From positions 62,001 through 126,000 of the forward strand of contig CBDDEE010000019.1 of the NCBI GenBank assembly GCA_965226855.1: a DNA stretch of 64,000 nt, read 5' to 3'. The first letter of the stretch is position 1, and the number at the start of each line of letters is the position of its first letter. The position numbers and the translations under genes were made by a program. Below, in pieces: positions 1 through 9,065 of this stretch. The notes under the pieces were generated by a model that was not told the origin of the DNA, ran no database searches, and worked only from the letters and a program-made list of their open reading frames with translations. Source of the DNA: JAUXJB01 sp965226855. Lineage in GTDB: Bacteria > Myxococcota_A > UBA9160 > SZUA-336.

Positions 1-1104
1 GAGACCTTCAAGAACGTGCGGGACATCGAAGACAACGAGCATCCCGTGCTCGTCCATTGCCGTACGGAAAAGGGATACGGCTACGCGCCTTCGCAGTCAG
101 ACCCGATCAAGTATCACGGGGTCTCGCAGTTCGAGGCGTCCTCTGGCACGATGAAGAAGTCGAGCGGCGGGCCCCCCTCTTGGACGGAGGTCTTCGCCGA
201 CGCACTGATCGCGCTTGCGGGGGACGACGAGCGCATCGTCGGCATCACCGCGGCGATGGCGGGAGGAACGGGACTCGATCGCTTCGAGCGAGTCTTCCCC
301 GATCGCTTCTACGACGTGGGCATCGCGGAGCAGCACGCGGTGACCTTCGCCGCCGGTCTCGCCACCGAGGGACTGAAGCCGGTCTGCGCGATCTACTCGA
401 CCTTCCTCCAGCGGGCCTACGATCAGATCGTCCACGACGTTTGTGTGCAGAACCTCGACGTCACCTTCGTGCTCGACCGCGCGGGGCTCGTGGGCGCCGA
501 CGGCGCGACGCACCAGGGCCTGTTCGACCTCGCCTACTTGCGGACCCTGCCGAACATGATCGTGATGGCGCCGAAGGACGAGAACGAGCTACGCCAGCTG
601 CTGAAGACGGCCATCGAGTACCCCGGGCCGGCGGCTGTCCGGTTCCCGCGCGGACCAGGGCTCGGCGTTCCGCTGGACTCCGACATCAAGACGCTCGCGA
701 TCGGAGAGGCGGAGCTGCTCTGCGATGGTCGGGACGCCGCGCTGATCGCGATCGGAGTGAGTGTGCACGAGGCCAGCCTGGCTGCCGAGGAGCTCGAGGC
801 GGCCGGCATCTCGACCGCCGTGCTGAACGCCCGCTTCGTCAAGCCGCTGGACGCCCGCTGGCTCGCCACGCTCGGGCGCCGTTGCGACGTGCTGTTCGTG
901 ATCGAGGAGCACAGCAGCATGGGTGGCTTCGGTGACGCAGTCGCGGCCTCGCTGGCGGCGCAGAACGTCCAGGTTCCGCTGCGCGCGCTCGGCGTGCGCG
1001 ACGAGCTGATCGAGCACGGCTCTCAGGCCGAGTGGCGAGCCGAGCTCGGGCTCGACGCGGCAGGCATCGAGCGGGCGGTGCGGGAGCTGATCGGCCGACG
1101 GTGA
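1..1104 (+). CDS. dxs: 1-deoxy-D-xylulose-5-phosphate synthase, C-terminal part (cut by left edge)
   Basis: This is the C-terminal 367 residues of DXS, the thiamine-diphosphate enzyme that joins pyruvate and glyceraldehyde 3-phosphate at the start of the MEP isoprenoid pathway. The reading frame is open from base 1, so the N-terminal part (about 270 residues of a usual 620-640) lies outside the window. Visible are the transketolase-type pyrimidine-binding domain with the family motif DVGIAEQHAVTFAAGLA and the C-terminal transketolase domain. The TGA stop lies inside the GTGA that starts tlyA, so the two are translationally coupled. dxs followed by tlyA is a common bacterial order. Confidence 0.95.
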   Translation, partial: ETFKNVRDIEDNEHPVLVHCRTEKGYGYAPSQSDPIKYHGVSQFEASSGTMKKSSGGPPSWTEVFADALIALAGDDERIVGITAAMAGGTGLDRFERVFPDRFYDVGIAEQHAVTFAAGLATEGLKPVCAIYSTFLQRAYDQIVHDVCVQNLDVTFVLDRAGLVGADGATHQGLFDLAYLRTLPNMIVMAPKDENELRQLLKTAIEYPGPAAVRFPRGPGLGVPLDSDIKTLAIGEAELLCDGRDAALIAIGVSVHEASLAAEELEAAGISTAVLNARFVKPLDARWLATLGRRCDVLFVIEEHSSMGGFGDAVAASLAAQNVQVPLRALGVRDELIEHGSQAEWRAELGLDAAGIERAVRELIGRR

Positions 1105-1880
1105 CGCGCGAACGCGTCCGGGTCGATACTCGTGTCATGGAGCTGGGTCTCGAAGAGACTCGGAGTCGCGCCCAGGCGCGCATCCGGGCCGGCGAGGTGC
1201 GCCTGGGGGACCGGGTCCTCGACAAGCCGGGCAGCGTCGTGCCGGCGGACTCTGTACTCACGCTTCGAGCGCGCAGCCCGTACGTCTCGCGCGGAGGCGA
1301 GAAGCTCGCCGGCGCGCTCGATGGGTTCGCTCTCGATCCGGCTGGGCTCCGCTGCGCGGATATCGGCGCGTCGACCGGGGGCTTCACGGACTGTCTGCTG
1401 CAGCGCGGCGCCGCCTCCGTCTTCGCCCTCGACGTGGGATACGGGCAGCTGGCGCTGCGCCTGCGCGAGGATCCCCGTGTGCGTGTGCGCGAGCGTACGA
1501 ACATTCGCAAGTTCGAGCTCGATCCCGCCGAGCCACGCTTCGAGCTCGTGACCGCCGACCTCTCATTCATCTCGCTTCGCAGGGTATTGCCACAGCTCGC
1601 CGCGCTCACGAGCGCCGGGGGCCGCCTACTCGTGCTCGTGAAGCCTCAGTTCGAGCTCGAACGCTCCGAGGTGGGACGGGGTGGAGTGGTCCGGGAGACG
1701 GCAAAGCGTCTCCTTGCGAGCCGCCGTGTACGCGAGGCGGCGGAGGCCATGGGGCTCCTCTGTCTCAACGAGGCGGAGAGCGTCCTAGCCGGCCCCAAGG
1801 GCAACCGCGAGCGTTTCCTGTTGCTCCGCCGGCTTTCAGCCTACAGATCTCGCTCGCAGCGCCCGATCAGGGGATGTTGA
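1101..1880 (+). CDS. tlyA: TlyA family rRNA (cytidine-2'-O)-methyltransferase
   Basis: Product of 259 residues: an N-terminal S4 RNA-binding domain (RVDTRVMELGLEETRSRAQ at residues 8-26) followed by an FtsJ/RrmJ-like Rossmann methyltransferase with the SAM loop GASTGGFTDCLLQRGA. Family members methylate 16S and/or 23S rRNA; the old name hemolysin is historical. I chose GTG at 1101 because it overlaps the dxs stop as GTGA and gives the usual short lead into the S4 domain; an in-frame ATG upstream at 1032 would lie inside dxs. Length is normal. A 56-bp gap separates it from the Fe-S gene downstream. Confidence 0.9.
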   Translation: MTRERVRVDTRVMELGLEETRSRAQARIRAGEVRLGDRVLDKPGSVVPADSVLTLRARSPYVSRGGEKLAGALDGFALDPAGLRCADIGASTGGFTDCLLQRGAASVFALDVGYGQLALRLREDPRVRVRERTNIRKFELDPAEPRFELVTADLSFISLRRVLPQLAALTSAGGRLLVLVKPQFELERSEVGRGGVVRETAKRLLASRRVREAAEAMGLLCLNEAESVLAGPKGNRERFLLLRRLSAYRSRSQRPIRGC

Positions 1881-1936
1881 TACTTGCGAGGCCGTGGAAT
1901 CCGCTTAAACTAAGGGCATCGTAACGGAGGCAGCGC

Positions 1937-2266
1937 ATGTCGGTCATCAGTCTCACAGAGGCAGCCGCCACGAAGGTAAAGCAGCTCATCGACCGGGACG
2001 GTCGCGATGGCTACGGCCTGCGCATCAAGGTCGTGGGCGGCGGCTGTGCAGGACTCCAGTACCAGCTCATGTTCGACAACGTCTCCGTGGATTGGGACCA
2101 GGAGTCCGAGCAGTTCGGAGTCCCCGTCTTCGTGGACTCGAAGAGCGCGGTCTACCTTGCAGGCGCCAGTGTCGACTACGTTGACGACCTGAACGGGAGC
2201 GGCTTCAAGATCGAGAACCCGAACGCCAGTTCCACCTGCGGCTGCGGGGAGAGCTTCGGCGCGTAG
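1937..2266 (+). CDS. Iron-sulfur cluster carrier/insertion protein, IscA/ErpA (HesB) family
   Basis: A 109-residue A-type Fe-S carrier. The three family cysteines are present: C37 in GGGCAGLQY and C101/C103 in CGCGESF at the C-terminus. It would receive or hold a cluster and hand it to apo-proteins. A GGAGG about 8 bases before the ATG supports the start. It sits 8 bp before a cysteine desulfurase, which supplies sulfur for cluster assembly, so the pair is functionally coherent. Sequence alone cannot separate IscA from ErpA. No IscU scaffold gene is visible in the window. Confidence 0.9.
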   Translation: MSVISLTEAAATKVKQLIDRDGRDGYGLRIKVVGGGCAGLQYQLMFDNVSVDWDQESEQFGVPVFVDSKSAVYLAGASVDYVDDLNGSGFKIENPNASSTCGCGESFGA

Positions 2267-2274
2267 GCGCCGCG

Positions 2275-3462
2275 ATGTCCGTTCGTTTTCCGATCTATCT
2301 GGACCACCACGCGACGACGCCGTGTGATCCGCGAGTCGTCGAGGCCATGCATCCCTGGTGGACCGACGAGTTCGGGAACGCTGCGAGCAAGACCCACGCT
2401 TTTGGCTGGAGGGCCGCCGAAGCAGTCGAGGGCGCTCGCCAGCGGGTCGCGGACCTGATCGGTGCGGACCCCCGCGAGCTCGTCTTCACCTCTGGCGCCA
2501 CCGAGTCGAACAACCTCGCGATCCTCGGGCTCGCGCGCGCGCGTCGGGAGCGGGGGCGGCACGTCGTAACGGTACAGACCGAGCATCGCGCAGTGCTTGA
2601 TCCCTGTCGCGCGCTCGAGAAGGAGGGCTTTCGGGTCACCTATCTGCCCGTCGATCGAGGCGGGCTCGTCGACCTCGATGGGCTCGCAAAGTCGCTCGAC
2701 AGCGAGGCGATCCTGCTCTCCGTGATGCACGCGAATAACGAGATCGGCTTCATCCAGCCGCTCGAGGAGATCGCCGCGATTGCGCGCTCGCGGGGGGTCC
2801 CGCTCCACAGCGATGCGGCGCAGTCCGCCGGGAAGCTCGCGCTCGACGTTCGCGAGCTCGGCGTCGACGCTCTGTCCCTCTCCGCCCACAAGCTGTACGG
2901 ACCAAACGGGGTCGGCGCGCTGTGGCTGCGACGCGGCGCGGGGCTGCGGCTTGAGCCGATCCTGCACGGCGGTGGCCACGAGCGGGGCCTGCGAAGCGGG
3001 ACCCTGCCGGTTCCTCTCTGTGTCGGCTTCGGCCGGGCCTGCGAGCTCGCGCGCGAGCTGCAGCAGGACGAGGCGCTTCGTCTGGCCCGCCTGGCCGAGA
3101 GCCTTTGGAAGCGCCTGTCGAGCGAGCTTGGAGCGGTGCAGCTGAACGGCGCTGCGCTGCCCCGGCTTCCGGGCAACCTGAACGTGAGCTTCCTGGGCGT
3201 CGAGGGCGAGGCGCTGCTGGCGGCGCTCCCCGATCTGGCCGTGTCCTCGGGATCCGCCTGTACGTCGGCGACGCGCGAGCCGTCCCACGTGCTGCGCGCT
3301 CTGGGGCTCGACGAGCAACGGGCGCTCAGCTCGCTGCGCTTCGGCCTCGGGCGCTCGACCACGCAGGAGGAGGTTGATGCCGCCGCAGAGCTGCTGATCG
3401 AGCAGGTACGGCGCCTGCGTGTACTCTCGCCGGTCTGGCAGCAGGTGAAGCGGGACCGATGA
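2275..3462 (+). CDS. Cysteine desulfurase (IscS/NifS family)
   Basis: A 395-residue PLP-dependent class V aminotransferase that releases sulfur from cysteine as an enzyme-bound persulfide. The N-terminal YLDHHATTPCDP, TSGATESNN, the PLP lysine in SAHKLYGPNG (about residue 205) and the active-site cysteine in SSGSACTSA (about residue 330) are all present. Length fits the family. It follows the A-type carrier by 8 bp, with no good Shine-Dalgarno of its own, and overlaps cysC by ATGA. The set suggests a small sulfur/Fe-S operon. IscS is more likely than SufS, because the cysteine loop is the longer group-I type. Confidence 0.9.
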   Translation: MSVRFPIYLDHHATTPCDPRVVEAMHPWWTDEFGNAASKTHAFGWRAAEAVEGARQRVADLIGADPRELVFTSGATESNNLAILGLARARRERGRHVVTVQTEHRAVLDPCRALEKEGFRVTYLPVDRGGLVDLDGLAKSLDSEAILLSVMHANNEIGFIQPLEEIAAIARSRGVPLHSDAAQSAGKLALDVRELGVDALSLSAHKLYGPNGVGALWLRRGAGLRLEPILHGGGHERGLRSGTLPVPLCVGFGRACELARELQQDEALRLARLAESLWKRLSSELGAVQLNGAALPRLPGNLNVSFLGVEGEALLAALPDLAVSSGSACTSATREPSHVLRALGLDEQRALSSLRFGLGRSTTQEEVDAAAELLIEQVRRLRVLSPVWQQVKRDR

Positions 3463-4064
3463 CCCGCGAGTCGGAGAACGTCACGCCGAGCCAGAGCCAG
3501 GTGTCGCGCGAGGATCGCGTCGAGCTCCTGGGGCACGACGCCGCGACCGTCTGGTTCACGGGCCTGTCGGGCTCCGGCAAGTCGACCTGCGCGCGGGCGG
3601 TCGAGAGAGCGCTCATCGAGCGGGGCGTCTGTGCCTACACGCTCGACGGAGACAACCTTCGCTCGGGCTTGAACTTCGACCTGGGCTTCTCGGCCGACGA
3701 TCGCAGCGAGAACATCCGTCGCATCGGAGAGGTCGCGCGCCTGTTCAACGAGGCGGGAGTCATCGTGTTGACTGCCTTCATCTCCCCGTACGAGAAGGAC
3801 CGTGAGCGGGTGAGGGAGATGCTGCCTCCCGGCGGCTTCATCGAGGTGCTCGTCGACTGTCCGCTCGAGGAATGCGAGCGTCGCGACGTGAAGGGACTCT
3901 ACGCAAAGGCCCGTGCGGGCGATCTCCCCGACTTCACGGGCATCAGTGCCCCCTACGAGCGGCCCACACGTCCCGACATCGTGCTCCGTACGGCAGAGGT
4001 GAGCCTCGAGACGTGCATCGAGCAAGTCCTGACGCATCTTCGCCGTGCGCGCATCACGCGCTGA
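3459..4064 (+). CDS. cysC: Adenylylsulfate kinase
   Basis: APS kinase of 201 residues: ATP plus adenosine 5'-phosphosulfate gives PAPS. The P-loop GLSGSGKST is at residues 35-43, followed by DGDNLRSGLN, which matches the family DGDNxR motif, and the IRRIGEVARLF and FISPYEKDR segments. The start overlaps the desulfurase stop (ATGA). No ATP sulfurylase genes (cysN/cysD/sat) and no PAPS reductase are in the window, so this gene may serve sulfation or assimilation with partners elsewhere. A kinase inside an Fe-S/sulfur operon is a slightly unusual arrangement. Confidence 0.93.
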   Translation: MTRESENVTPSQSQVSREDRVELLGHDAATVWFTGLSGSGKSTCARAVERALIERGVCAYTLDGDNLRSGLNFDLGFSADDRSENIRRIGEVARLFNEAGVIVLTAFISPYEKDRERVREMLPPGGFIEVLVDCPLEECERRDVKGLYAKARAGDLPDFTGISAPYERPTRPDIVLRTAEVSLETCIEQVLTHLRRARITR

Positions 4065-4231
4065 CAGGCCGCTCTGCGGCGGCGGCTGGCGAGGGACCGC
4101 TCCAGCAAGGCACGAACCAACCGATACAGCTTGCGAGGACGGCGGATTGCCGCTCCCCACCGCCACTGCTAGCATGCCGAACTTACTTGGGTTTCTCTCT
4201 CTTGCCCGCCCCGGTTGGACGATCCAGCAGC

Positions 4232-6043
4232 ATGTCTGAGCCGCGTATCCGAGCTCCGTTGTGCGCCCTTCTGGGGGCCACCTGGCTGGCCGCTTGTGCG
4301 ACTCCCGCGCCCCCTCCCGAGCCCGAGGTCCGGGCGTCAGCCGTGGTCGAGTACCCGAGTGAGGTCGAGGCCTCGACGGCGTTTCTGCGCGCACGTCAAC
4401 TGGAGCTCGACGGGCGCCTGCTCGAGGCGGCCGAGGCCTACGAGCAGGCGGTTCGTCTCGATCCCGACTCGGCGTTTCTGCAGGGCCATCTGGCTGGTGT
4501 CTGGGTGCGGGTGGGCGAGCCCGAGCGAGCGGTGGGCTACGCCGAACGCGCGTTCGAGCTCGACCCGGACGACGATCGCATGCGCGCGAACCTGGCCTCG
4601 CTCTACGTGAACCTGCGACGATGGGAGGCTGCCGTCGCGCTGCTCGAGCCACCCCTCATGGCGGGCGAGCTGGAGGAGGCCGGGCTCTTCACGCTGTTTG
4701 ATCTCTATCTGCGCCTGGGGCGCCTCTCGGCGGCCATGCGCGTCGGTGAGGAGCTGATCGCCGCCGATCCGGAGGATCCGCGCGCGTACTTGGCGCTCGG
4801 TGCCGGCCTCGAAAGCTACCAACAGTTCGGACGAGCAGAGGAGGTGTATCTGCGCGGGCTCGAGTTGGACCCGGAGCAGAGCGGACTCTACGACGCGATC
4901 GCACGCACCCGCCGCGCGGCCGGCGACGAGCGCGGCGAGCTTGCGGTGTGGCGCCGCAAGCTCGAAATCGTGCCGGGGGATCCTGTCGCGCTGACGCGGA
5001 TGGCGCAGATCCTGGAGGAGGCCGGCGAGCGGGATCTCGCCATCGAGACGCTCGAGGAGCTCGTGGGGTATCACCCGAGCTACCTCGGAGCGCAGTTCCG
5101 TCTCGGCTTCCTCTACTACCAGGCTGGGCGGCTCGACGACGCCATCACGAGCTTCGAGGTCGTGAGTGCGAACGCGGGTACGGGAGCAGGTCTCCGTTAC
5201 GTCGACGAGGTCCGCTACTTCCTCGGACTCATCCACCACGAGGCCCACGACGATGGCGCGGCCCTCGAGGTCCTGGAGATGGTCCCGCCGAGCTCGGAGC
5301 GCTTCGCCGACTCCCGAGCCATGATGGCGCGCATCAACGAGGGTCTGGGTGAGAACGATGAGGCGCTCGCGGACATTCGCCGCGCCATCGCGGCGGATCC
5401 CGAAAATTCTGCGCTAGCCGTGTACATGGCCGGCGTCCTGGGACGGAGCGGACACTACGACGAGTCGATCAGCGCGATGGAGTCGCTGATCGCCGCGCGC
5501 CCCGACGATCCCGACCTCTACTACGATCTAGGCGTCATCTACAGCGAGTCGGGTCGCGACGACCGCGCGCTGGAGCTGATGAACCGGGTGCTCGAGCTCG
5601 AGAGCGATCACTCCAGCGCGCTGAATTTTGTGGGCTACACCTGGGCGGATCAGGGGGAGCGCCTCGACGAGGCCGAGCAGCTGATTCGCCGGGCGATCGA
5701 GCTACGGCCGGACGACGGCTTCATCACCGACAGCCTTGGCTGGGTCCACTATCAGCGCGGCCTGAAAATGCTGGGCGAGGGCAGAGCATTGGAAGCACGC
5801 CGCTCGTTCTTCGAAGCGATCGAGCAGCTCGAGCTCGCCCTAGAGCTGCTCGAGCGCGACGACCCCGTGATCACCTGGCACCTCGGAGACGCCTACCGCT
5901 CCGTCTCGCGCTTCGACGAGGCCGTATCCGCCTATCGTCGAGCACTCGATCTCGAACCCCAGGAGTCGGATGCCCAAGAGATCCGCCGAGAGCTGCAGCT
6001 GCTCGAGCTCGAGCTGCAGGGAGCCCCCGAGGCGGCGAATTGA
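4232..6043 (+). CDS. TPR-repeat outer-membrane lipoprotein
   Basis: A 603-residue protein with a lipoprotein signal peptide: short basic N-terminus, hydrophobic stretch, then lipobox LAAC, followed by a Pro-rich linker (TPAPPPEP). The rest is a chain of tetratricopeptide repeats (for example EAAEAYEQAVRLDPDSAFLQ and AVGYAERAFELDPDDD), more than ten in number. Such proteins are usually scaffolds in the periplasm. ATG 4232 was chosen because it starts exactly at the signal peptide; the frame is open further upstream, but that part lies over cysC and the gap. The stop overlaps the next lipoprotein gene. No specific partner is evident. Confidence 0.85.
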   Translation: MSEPRIRAPLCALLGATWLAACATPAPPPEPEVRASAVVEYPSEVEASTAFLRARQLELDGRLLEAAEAYEQAVRLDPDSAFLQGHLAGVWVRVGEPERAVGYAERAFELDPDDDRMRANLASLYVNLRRWEAAVALLEPPLMAGELEEAGLFTLFDLYLRLGRLSAAMRVGEELIAADPEDPRAYLALGAGLESYQQFGRAEEVYLRGLELDPEQSGLYDAIARTRRAAGDERGELAVWRRKLEIVPGDPVALTRMAQILEEAGERDLAIETLEELVGYHPSYLGAQFRLGFLYYQAGRLDDAITSFEVVSANAGTGAGLRYVDEVRYFLGLIHHEAHDDGAALEVLEMVPPSSERFADSRAMMARINEGLGENDEALADIRRAIAADPENSALAVYMAGVLGRSGHYDESISAMESLIAARPDDPDLYYDLGVIYSESGRDDRALELMNRVLELESDHSSALNFVGYTWADQGERLDEAEQLIRRAIELRPDDGFITDSLGWVHYQRGLKMLGEGRALEARRSFFEAIEQLELALELLERDDPVITWHLGDAYRSVSRFDEAVSAYRRALDLEPQESDAQEIRRELQLLELELQGAPEAAN

Positions 6044-6789
6044 GCCGGGCTGCTGCCGGAGCCCTGGCGCTGATGGGCCTGCTGCTCGGGGCCTGCGCCA
6101 CCCTGGCGCCGCGCGAGGACTTCGCGCGCGTCGACTTCGAGCCCGACCAGATCGCCGAACGCCTGCGCCGCATCCACGCGTTGGGGGAGGCGCGCCGCAG
6201 CGTCCGCGCCGACGGCAGCATGAAGCTCGAGTCTCGAGCGGCTTCGGGGCGCGTGCGCCAGATCATCCTGGCCGAGCGGCCAGCGTGGCTGCGGCTTGAG
6301 AGCCAGAACCTGCTCGGCCAGACGCAGACGCTCCTGGTGACGGATGGTGAGCGCTACAGCTATTACGACGGCGAGCAGCTCGCCGGGGGTGAAGTATCGC
6401 CCTTCCTGCTGCTCGACACGCTCGGTCTCGATCTGGGTATCGCCGAGGCGGTCGATGCTTTGCTCGGCGCGCCCACGACGCTGCGCGGCACCCCGCATGC
6501 GGTCTTCGCGCGTGGCCTCGAGCGCGAGGTCTGGACGGAGTTCGAGCGCCTGCGCATCGGGCCAAACGGGGACTTGCTGCGCTACACGTCGCTGGACCTC
6601 CAGGGCGACGTGCGGTGGAGTGTCGAGTACCAGGGCTGGAAGGGCGTCTCCGGCGGAAGATACCCCGATCGTATGGTGCTCCACTTCCCACGCGCCGAGC
6701 TCTTCGCGGACCTACGTCTCAAGAGCGTCGAGCTCAACGCCGAGCTTGACCGCGGGCTGTTCCGCATCCCCGAGAGGTCGGGGCGTTGA
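6040..6789 (+). CDS. LolB-like / DUF4292-type lipoprotein
   Basis: A 249-residue predicted lipoprotein: signal peptide with lipobox LLGACA, then a beta-rich domain with KLESRAASGRVRQIILAERPAW-type strands, LLGQTQTLLVTDGERYSYYD and a C-terminal RMVLHFPRAELFADLRLKSVELNAEL segment. This is the pattern of LolB/LolA-fold lipoproteins that bind lipid or lipoprotein acyl chains. It starts with TTG overlapping the upstream TGA (TTGA). It sits between a TPR lipoprotein and two ABC ATPases, so an envelope role is likely. Assignment to lolB itself is not secure. Confidence 0.7.
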   Translation: MSRAAAGALALMGLLLGACATLAPREDFARVDFEPDQIAERLRRIHALGEARRSVRADGSMKLESRAASGRVRQIILAERPAWLRLESQNLLGQTQTLLVTDGERYSYYDGEQLAGGEVSPFLLLDTLGLDLGIAEAVDALLGAPTTLRGTPHAVFARGLEREVWTEFERLRIGPNGDLLRYTSLDLQGDVRWSVEYQGWKGVSGGRYPDRMVLHFPRAELFADLRLKSVELNAELDRGLFRIPERSGR

Positions 6790-7775
6790 GCCAGCCCGTG
6801 CTCAGCGTGCGCGGGCTGCGAACCAGCTTTCGAACCGAGCACGGAAGGCTGCCTGCTGTAGACGGCGTGGATCTCGACCTGTATGCCGGGGAGACGCTTG
6901 GCATCGTGGGGGAGTCGGGCTGCGGGAAGACTGTCACAGCGCTCTCGATCCTGCGGCTGATTCCGGAGCCCCCCGGCAGCATCGAGGGGGGCGAGATCCT
7001 CTTCGACGGTCGGGATCTCGTGCATTCGAGCCCGGAGGAGCTGCGCCAGATCCGGGGACGACGCATCGCGATGATCTTCCAGGAGCCGATGACGTCGCTC
7101 AATCCGGTATTCCGGATGGGGGACCAGATCGAGGAGGTGCTCACGGTCCACACCGACCTGGACCGCGGCGCGCGCCGCAAGCGGGTCATCGAGCTGCTCA
7201 AACTGGTCGGCGTTCCGGCGCCCGAGGCGAGGCGGCGTGACTACCCGCACCAGCTGTCGGGCGGTCTGCGACAGAGGGTGATGATCGCCATGGCCCTGGC
7301 CTGCGATCCCGAAGTGCTGATAGCGGACGAGCCCACCACGGCGCTCGACATGACGATCCAAGCCCAGATCCTCGAGTTGCTCGAATCACTCAAGCAACGC
7401 TTTAACATGGCGGTGATGCTGATCACGCACGACCTCGGTGTGGTCGCCGAGGTCGCGCAGCGCGTGGCCGTCCTGTACGCCGGCCGCGTGGTCGAGACCG
7501 GGAGCGTCACGGAGATTTTCCACTCTCCGAGGCACCCCTACACCCGGGGACTCATGCGCTCCATGCCCGGACCCAGGAGCAAGCCGCGGCAGCCGCTGCA
7601 CGTGATCCCCGGTGTGGTCCCGGACCTGATCGACCGACCCATCGGATGCTCGTTCCGCGATCGCTGCGAGCGGGCGATCTCCCTCTGCGCGAGGAGTGCC
7701 CCGGAGCTCGGCGTAGTCACGAGCGGTCACGCCGTTGCCTGCCACAACCCGGAGCCGAGAGACGCGAGCGTATGA
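6786..7775 (+). CDS. Oligo/dipeptide-type ABC transporter ATPase (OppD/DppD family)
   Basis: A 329-residue nucleotide-binding subunit. Walker A GESGCGKT, signature LSGGLRQRVMIAMALA, Walker B EVLIADEPTTALD and the H-loop ITHDLG are all present, followed by the C-terminal oligopeptide-transporter extension with paired cysteines (CSFRDRCERAISLC). It starts with TTG overlapping the previous stop and ends in an ATGA overlap with the OppF-like gene. The pair would energise a peptide, nickel or other solute importer. No permease or solute-binding protein is present in the window, so these two ATPases are orphans here. Confidence 0.88.
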   Translation: MSQPVLSVRGLRTSFRTEHGRLPAVDGVDLDLYAGETLGIVGESGCGKTVTALSILRLIPEPPGSIEGGEILFDGRDLVHSSPEELRQIRGRRIAMIFQEPMTSLNPVFRMGDQIEEVLTVHTDLDRGARRKRVIELLKLVGVPAPEARRRDYPHQLSGGLRQRVMIAMALACDPEVLIADEPTTALDMTIQAQILELLESLKQRFNMAVMLITHDLGVVAEVAQRVAVLYAGRVVETGSVTEIFHSPRHPYTRGLMRSMPGPRSKPRQPLHVIPGVVPDLIDRPIGCSFRDRCERAISLCARSAPELGVVTSGHAVACHNPEPRDASV

Positions 7776-8740
7776 GCGGGGCGCTTCTCAGGCTGAAGGG
7801 CACGAGCAAGAGCTTTCACGTTGGAGGTGGCCTGCTCGGCCGAGGCCGCGCGCTGCGCGCGGTCGACCGCGTCGATCTCGAGCTCGAAGCGGGAGAGACC
7901 CTGGGTCTGGTCGGCGAGTCAGGCTGCGGGAAGTCCACGCTGGCGCGACTCGTGCTGCGGTTACTCGAGGCGGATGCGGGCGAGATCTGGTTCGAGGACC
8001 AGGAGATCCGACGCCTTCCCAAAGCAGCGCTGCGTGAGCTGCGCCGCGACATGCAGATCATCTTTCAGGATCCCTACGCCTCGCTGAACCCGCGGATGAC
8101 CGCGGGCGACACGATTGGAGAAGGCTTGCAGATCCACGGGCTGGCGAATCGCAGGGAGCGCGAGACTCGGGTGGCCGAGCTGCTCGAAATCGTCGGACTG
8201 CGGCCCGCACACGCCACCAGATTTCCGCACGAGTTCAGCGGCGGCCAGCGGCAGCGGATTAGTATTGCGCGCGCACTGGCCCTGGAGCCCAAGCTGATCG
8301 TCGCCGACGAGCCCGTCTCGTCGCTCGACGTCTCGATCCAGGCGCAGATTCTGAACCTGCTCCTGGATCTGCAGGCGCGCTTCGGCATCGCCTATCTGTT
8401 CATCTCGCACGACCTGCGCGTAGTGCGGCACCTCTCCGATCGCGTTGCGGTCATGTATCTGGGTCGAATCGTCGAGCTGGCGCCTGCGGAAGAGCTCTAC
8501 CGGAACGTGCAGCACCCGTACACGGAGGCGCTCCTGTCGGCCGTGCCCGTGACGGAGCCCGGCGTGGTCCGCGAGCGCATCCTCCTGCAGGGCGACGTCC
8601 CGAGCCCGCTCGACCCGCCATCCGGCTGCCCGTTCCACCCGCGTTGTGCGCGGGCGGTGGAACGCTGCGCGAACGAGACTCCCGAGCTCCGCGAGGTCGG
8701 AGCCGGTCATCTTTCTGCCTGTCATCTGGCCCCCCTTTGA
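7772..8740 (+). CDS. Oligo/dipeptide-type ABC transporter ATPase (OppF/DppF family)
   Basis: A 322-residue partner of the preceding ATPase. Walker A GESGCGKST, signature FSGGQRQRISIARALA, Walker B LIVADEPVSSLD and the C-terminal CPFHPRCARAVERC extension are present. ATG 7772 overlaps the oppD-like stop (ATGA); an in-frame start upstream would lie within that gene. The two encoded proteins are expected to form the ATPase heterodimer. The next gene is a small hypothetical 13 bp downstream, with its own AGGAG, after which the transcription direction converges with the LPS operon. Confidence 0.88.
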   Translation: MSGALLRLKGTSKSFHVGGGLLGRGRALRAVDRVDLELEAGETLGLVGESGCGKSTLARLVLRLLEADAGEIWFEDQEIRRLPKAALRELRRDMQIIFQDPYASLNPRMTAGDTIGEGLQIHGLANRRERETRVAELLEIVGLRPAHATRFPHEFSGGQRQRISIARALALEPKLIVADEPVSSLDVSIQAQILNLLLDLQARFGIAYLFISHDLRVVRHLSDRVAVMYLGRIVELAPAEELYRNVQHPYTEALLSAVPVTEPGVVRERILLQGDVPSPLDPPSGCPFHPRCARAVERCANETPELREVGAGHLSACHLAPL

Positions 8741-8753
8741 GGAGCAAGGCGCT

Positions 8754-9065
8754 ATGCGCATCGAGTACAACTTTGGCCTGGACACCGTAGCGACCCCCTG
8801 CTTCTCCGTGGAGAGCATCGAGGGTCCGCACAAGCTGTTCACGCTGGCCACGTTGATCTTGAACGTGATCGCGTGCAAACCGCGGGTCGACGTGATTTTC
8901 CACAGTCCCAACCAGGCGGACCTGCCGAAGAAGGTCGCACAGTTCCAAGAGATCCTGGCGAGCGGCCCGACTGCACCGGACTTCGAGCTCGAGGAGGGGA
9001 AGAGGGGCTCGCTGGGGAGCTCCTACTACCTCTGGATCAGCATCAAGACCACGAAGGTGTCCTGA
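8754..9065 (+). CDS. Conserved-looking small hypothetical protein
   Basis: A 103-residue soluble protein that I do not recognise. It begins MRIEYNFGLDTV and contains a hydrophobic patch (LFTLATLILNVIACK) too short and mixed to call a membrane helix. It has two cysteines and no signal peptide. AGGAGCAAG lies about 5 bases before the ATG. It is the last gene of the + strand run, 13 bp behind the OppF-like gene, and its stop abuts the convergent stop of hldE2 with no space between. There is no basis for a function. Confidence 0.6.
   Translation: MRIEYNFGLDTVATPCFSVESIEGPHKLFTLATLILNVIACKPRVDVIFHSPNQADLPKKVAQFQEILASGPTAPDFELEEGKRGSLGSSYYLWISIKTTKVS

Noticed and set aside
2640..4652. Long open frame on the - strand, 670 codons, opposite iscS, cysC and the TPR gene
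   Set aside because: It is antisense to three clearly conserved genes, has Arg/Pro/Ser-rich low-complexity translation and no domain. Such frames are expected in GC-rich DNA.
6786..8740. Complete Opp importer
   Set aside because: No permease or solute-binding gene is next to the ATPases.
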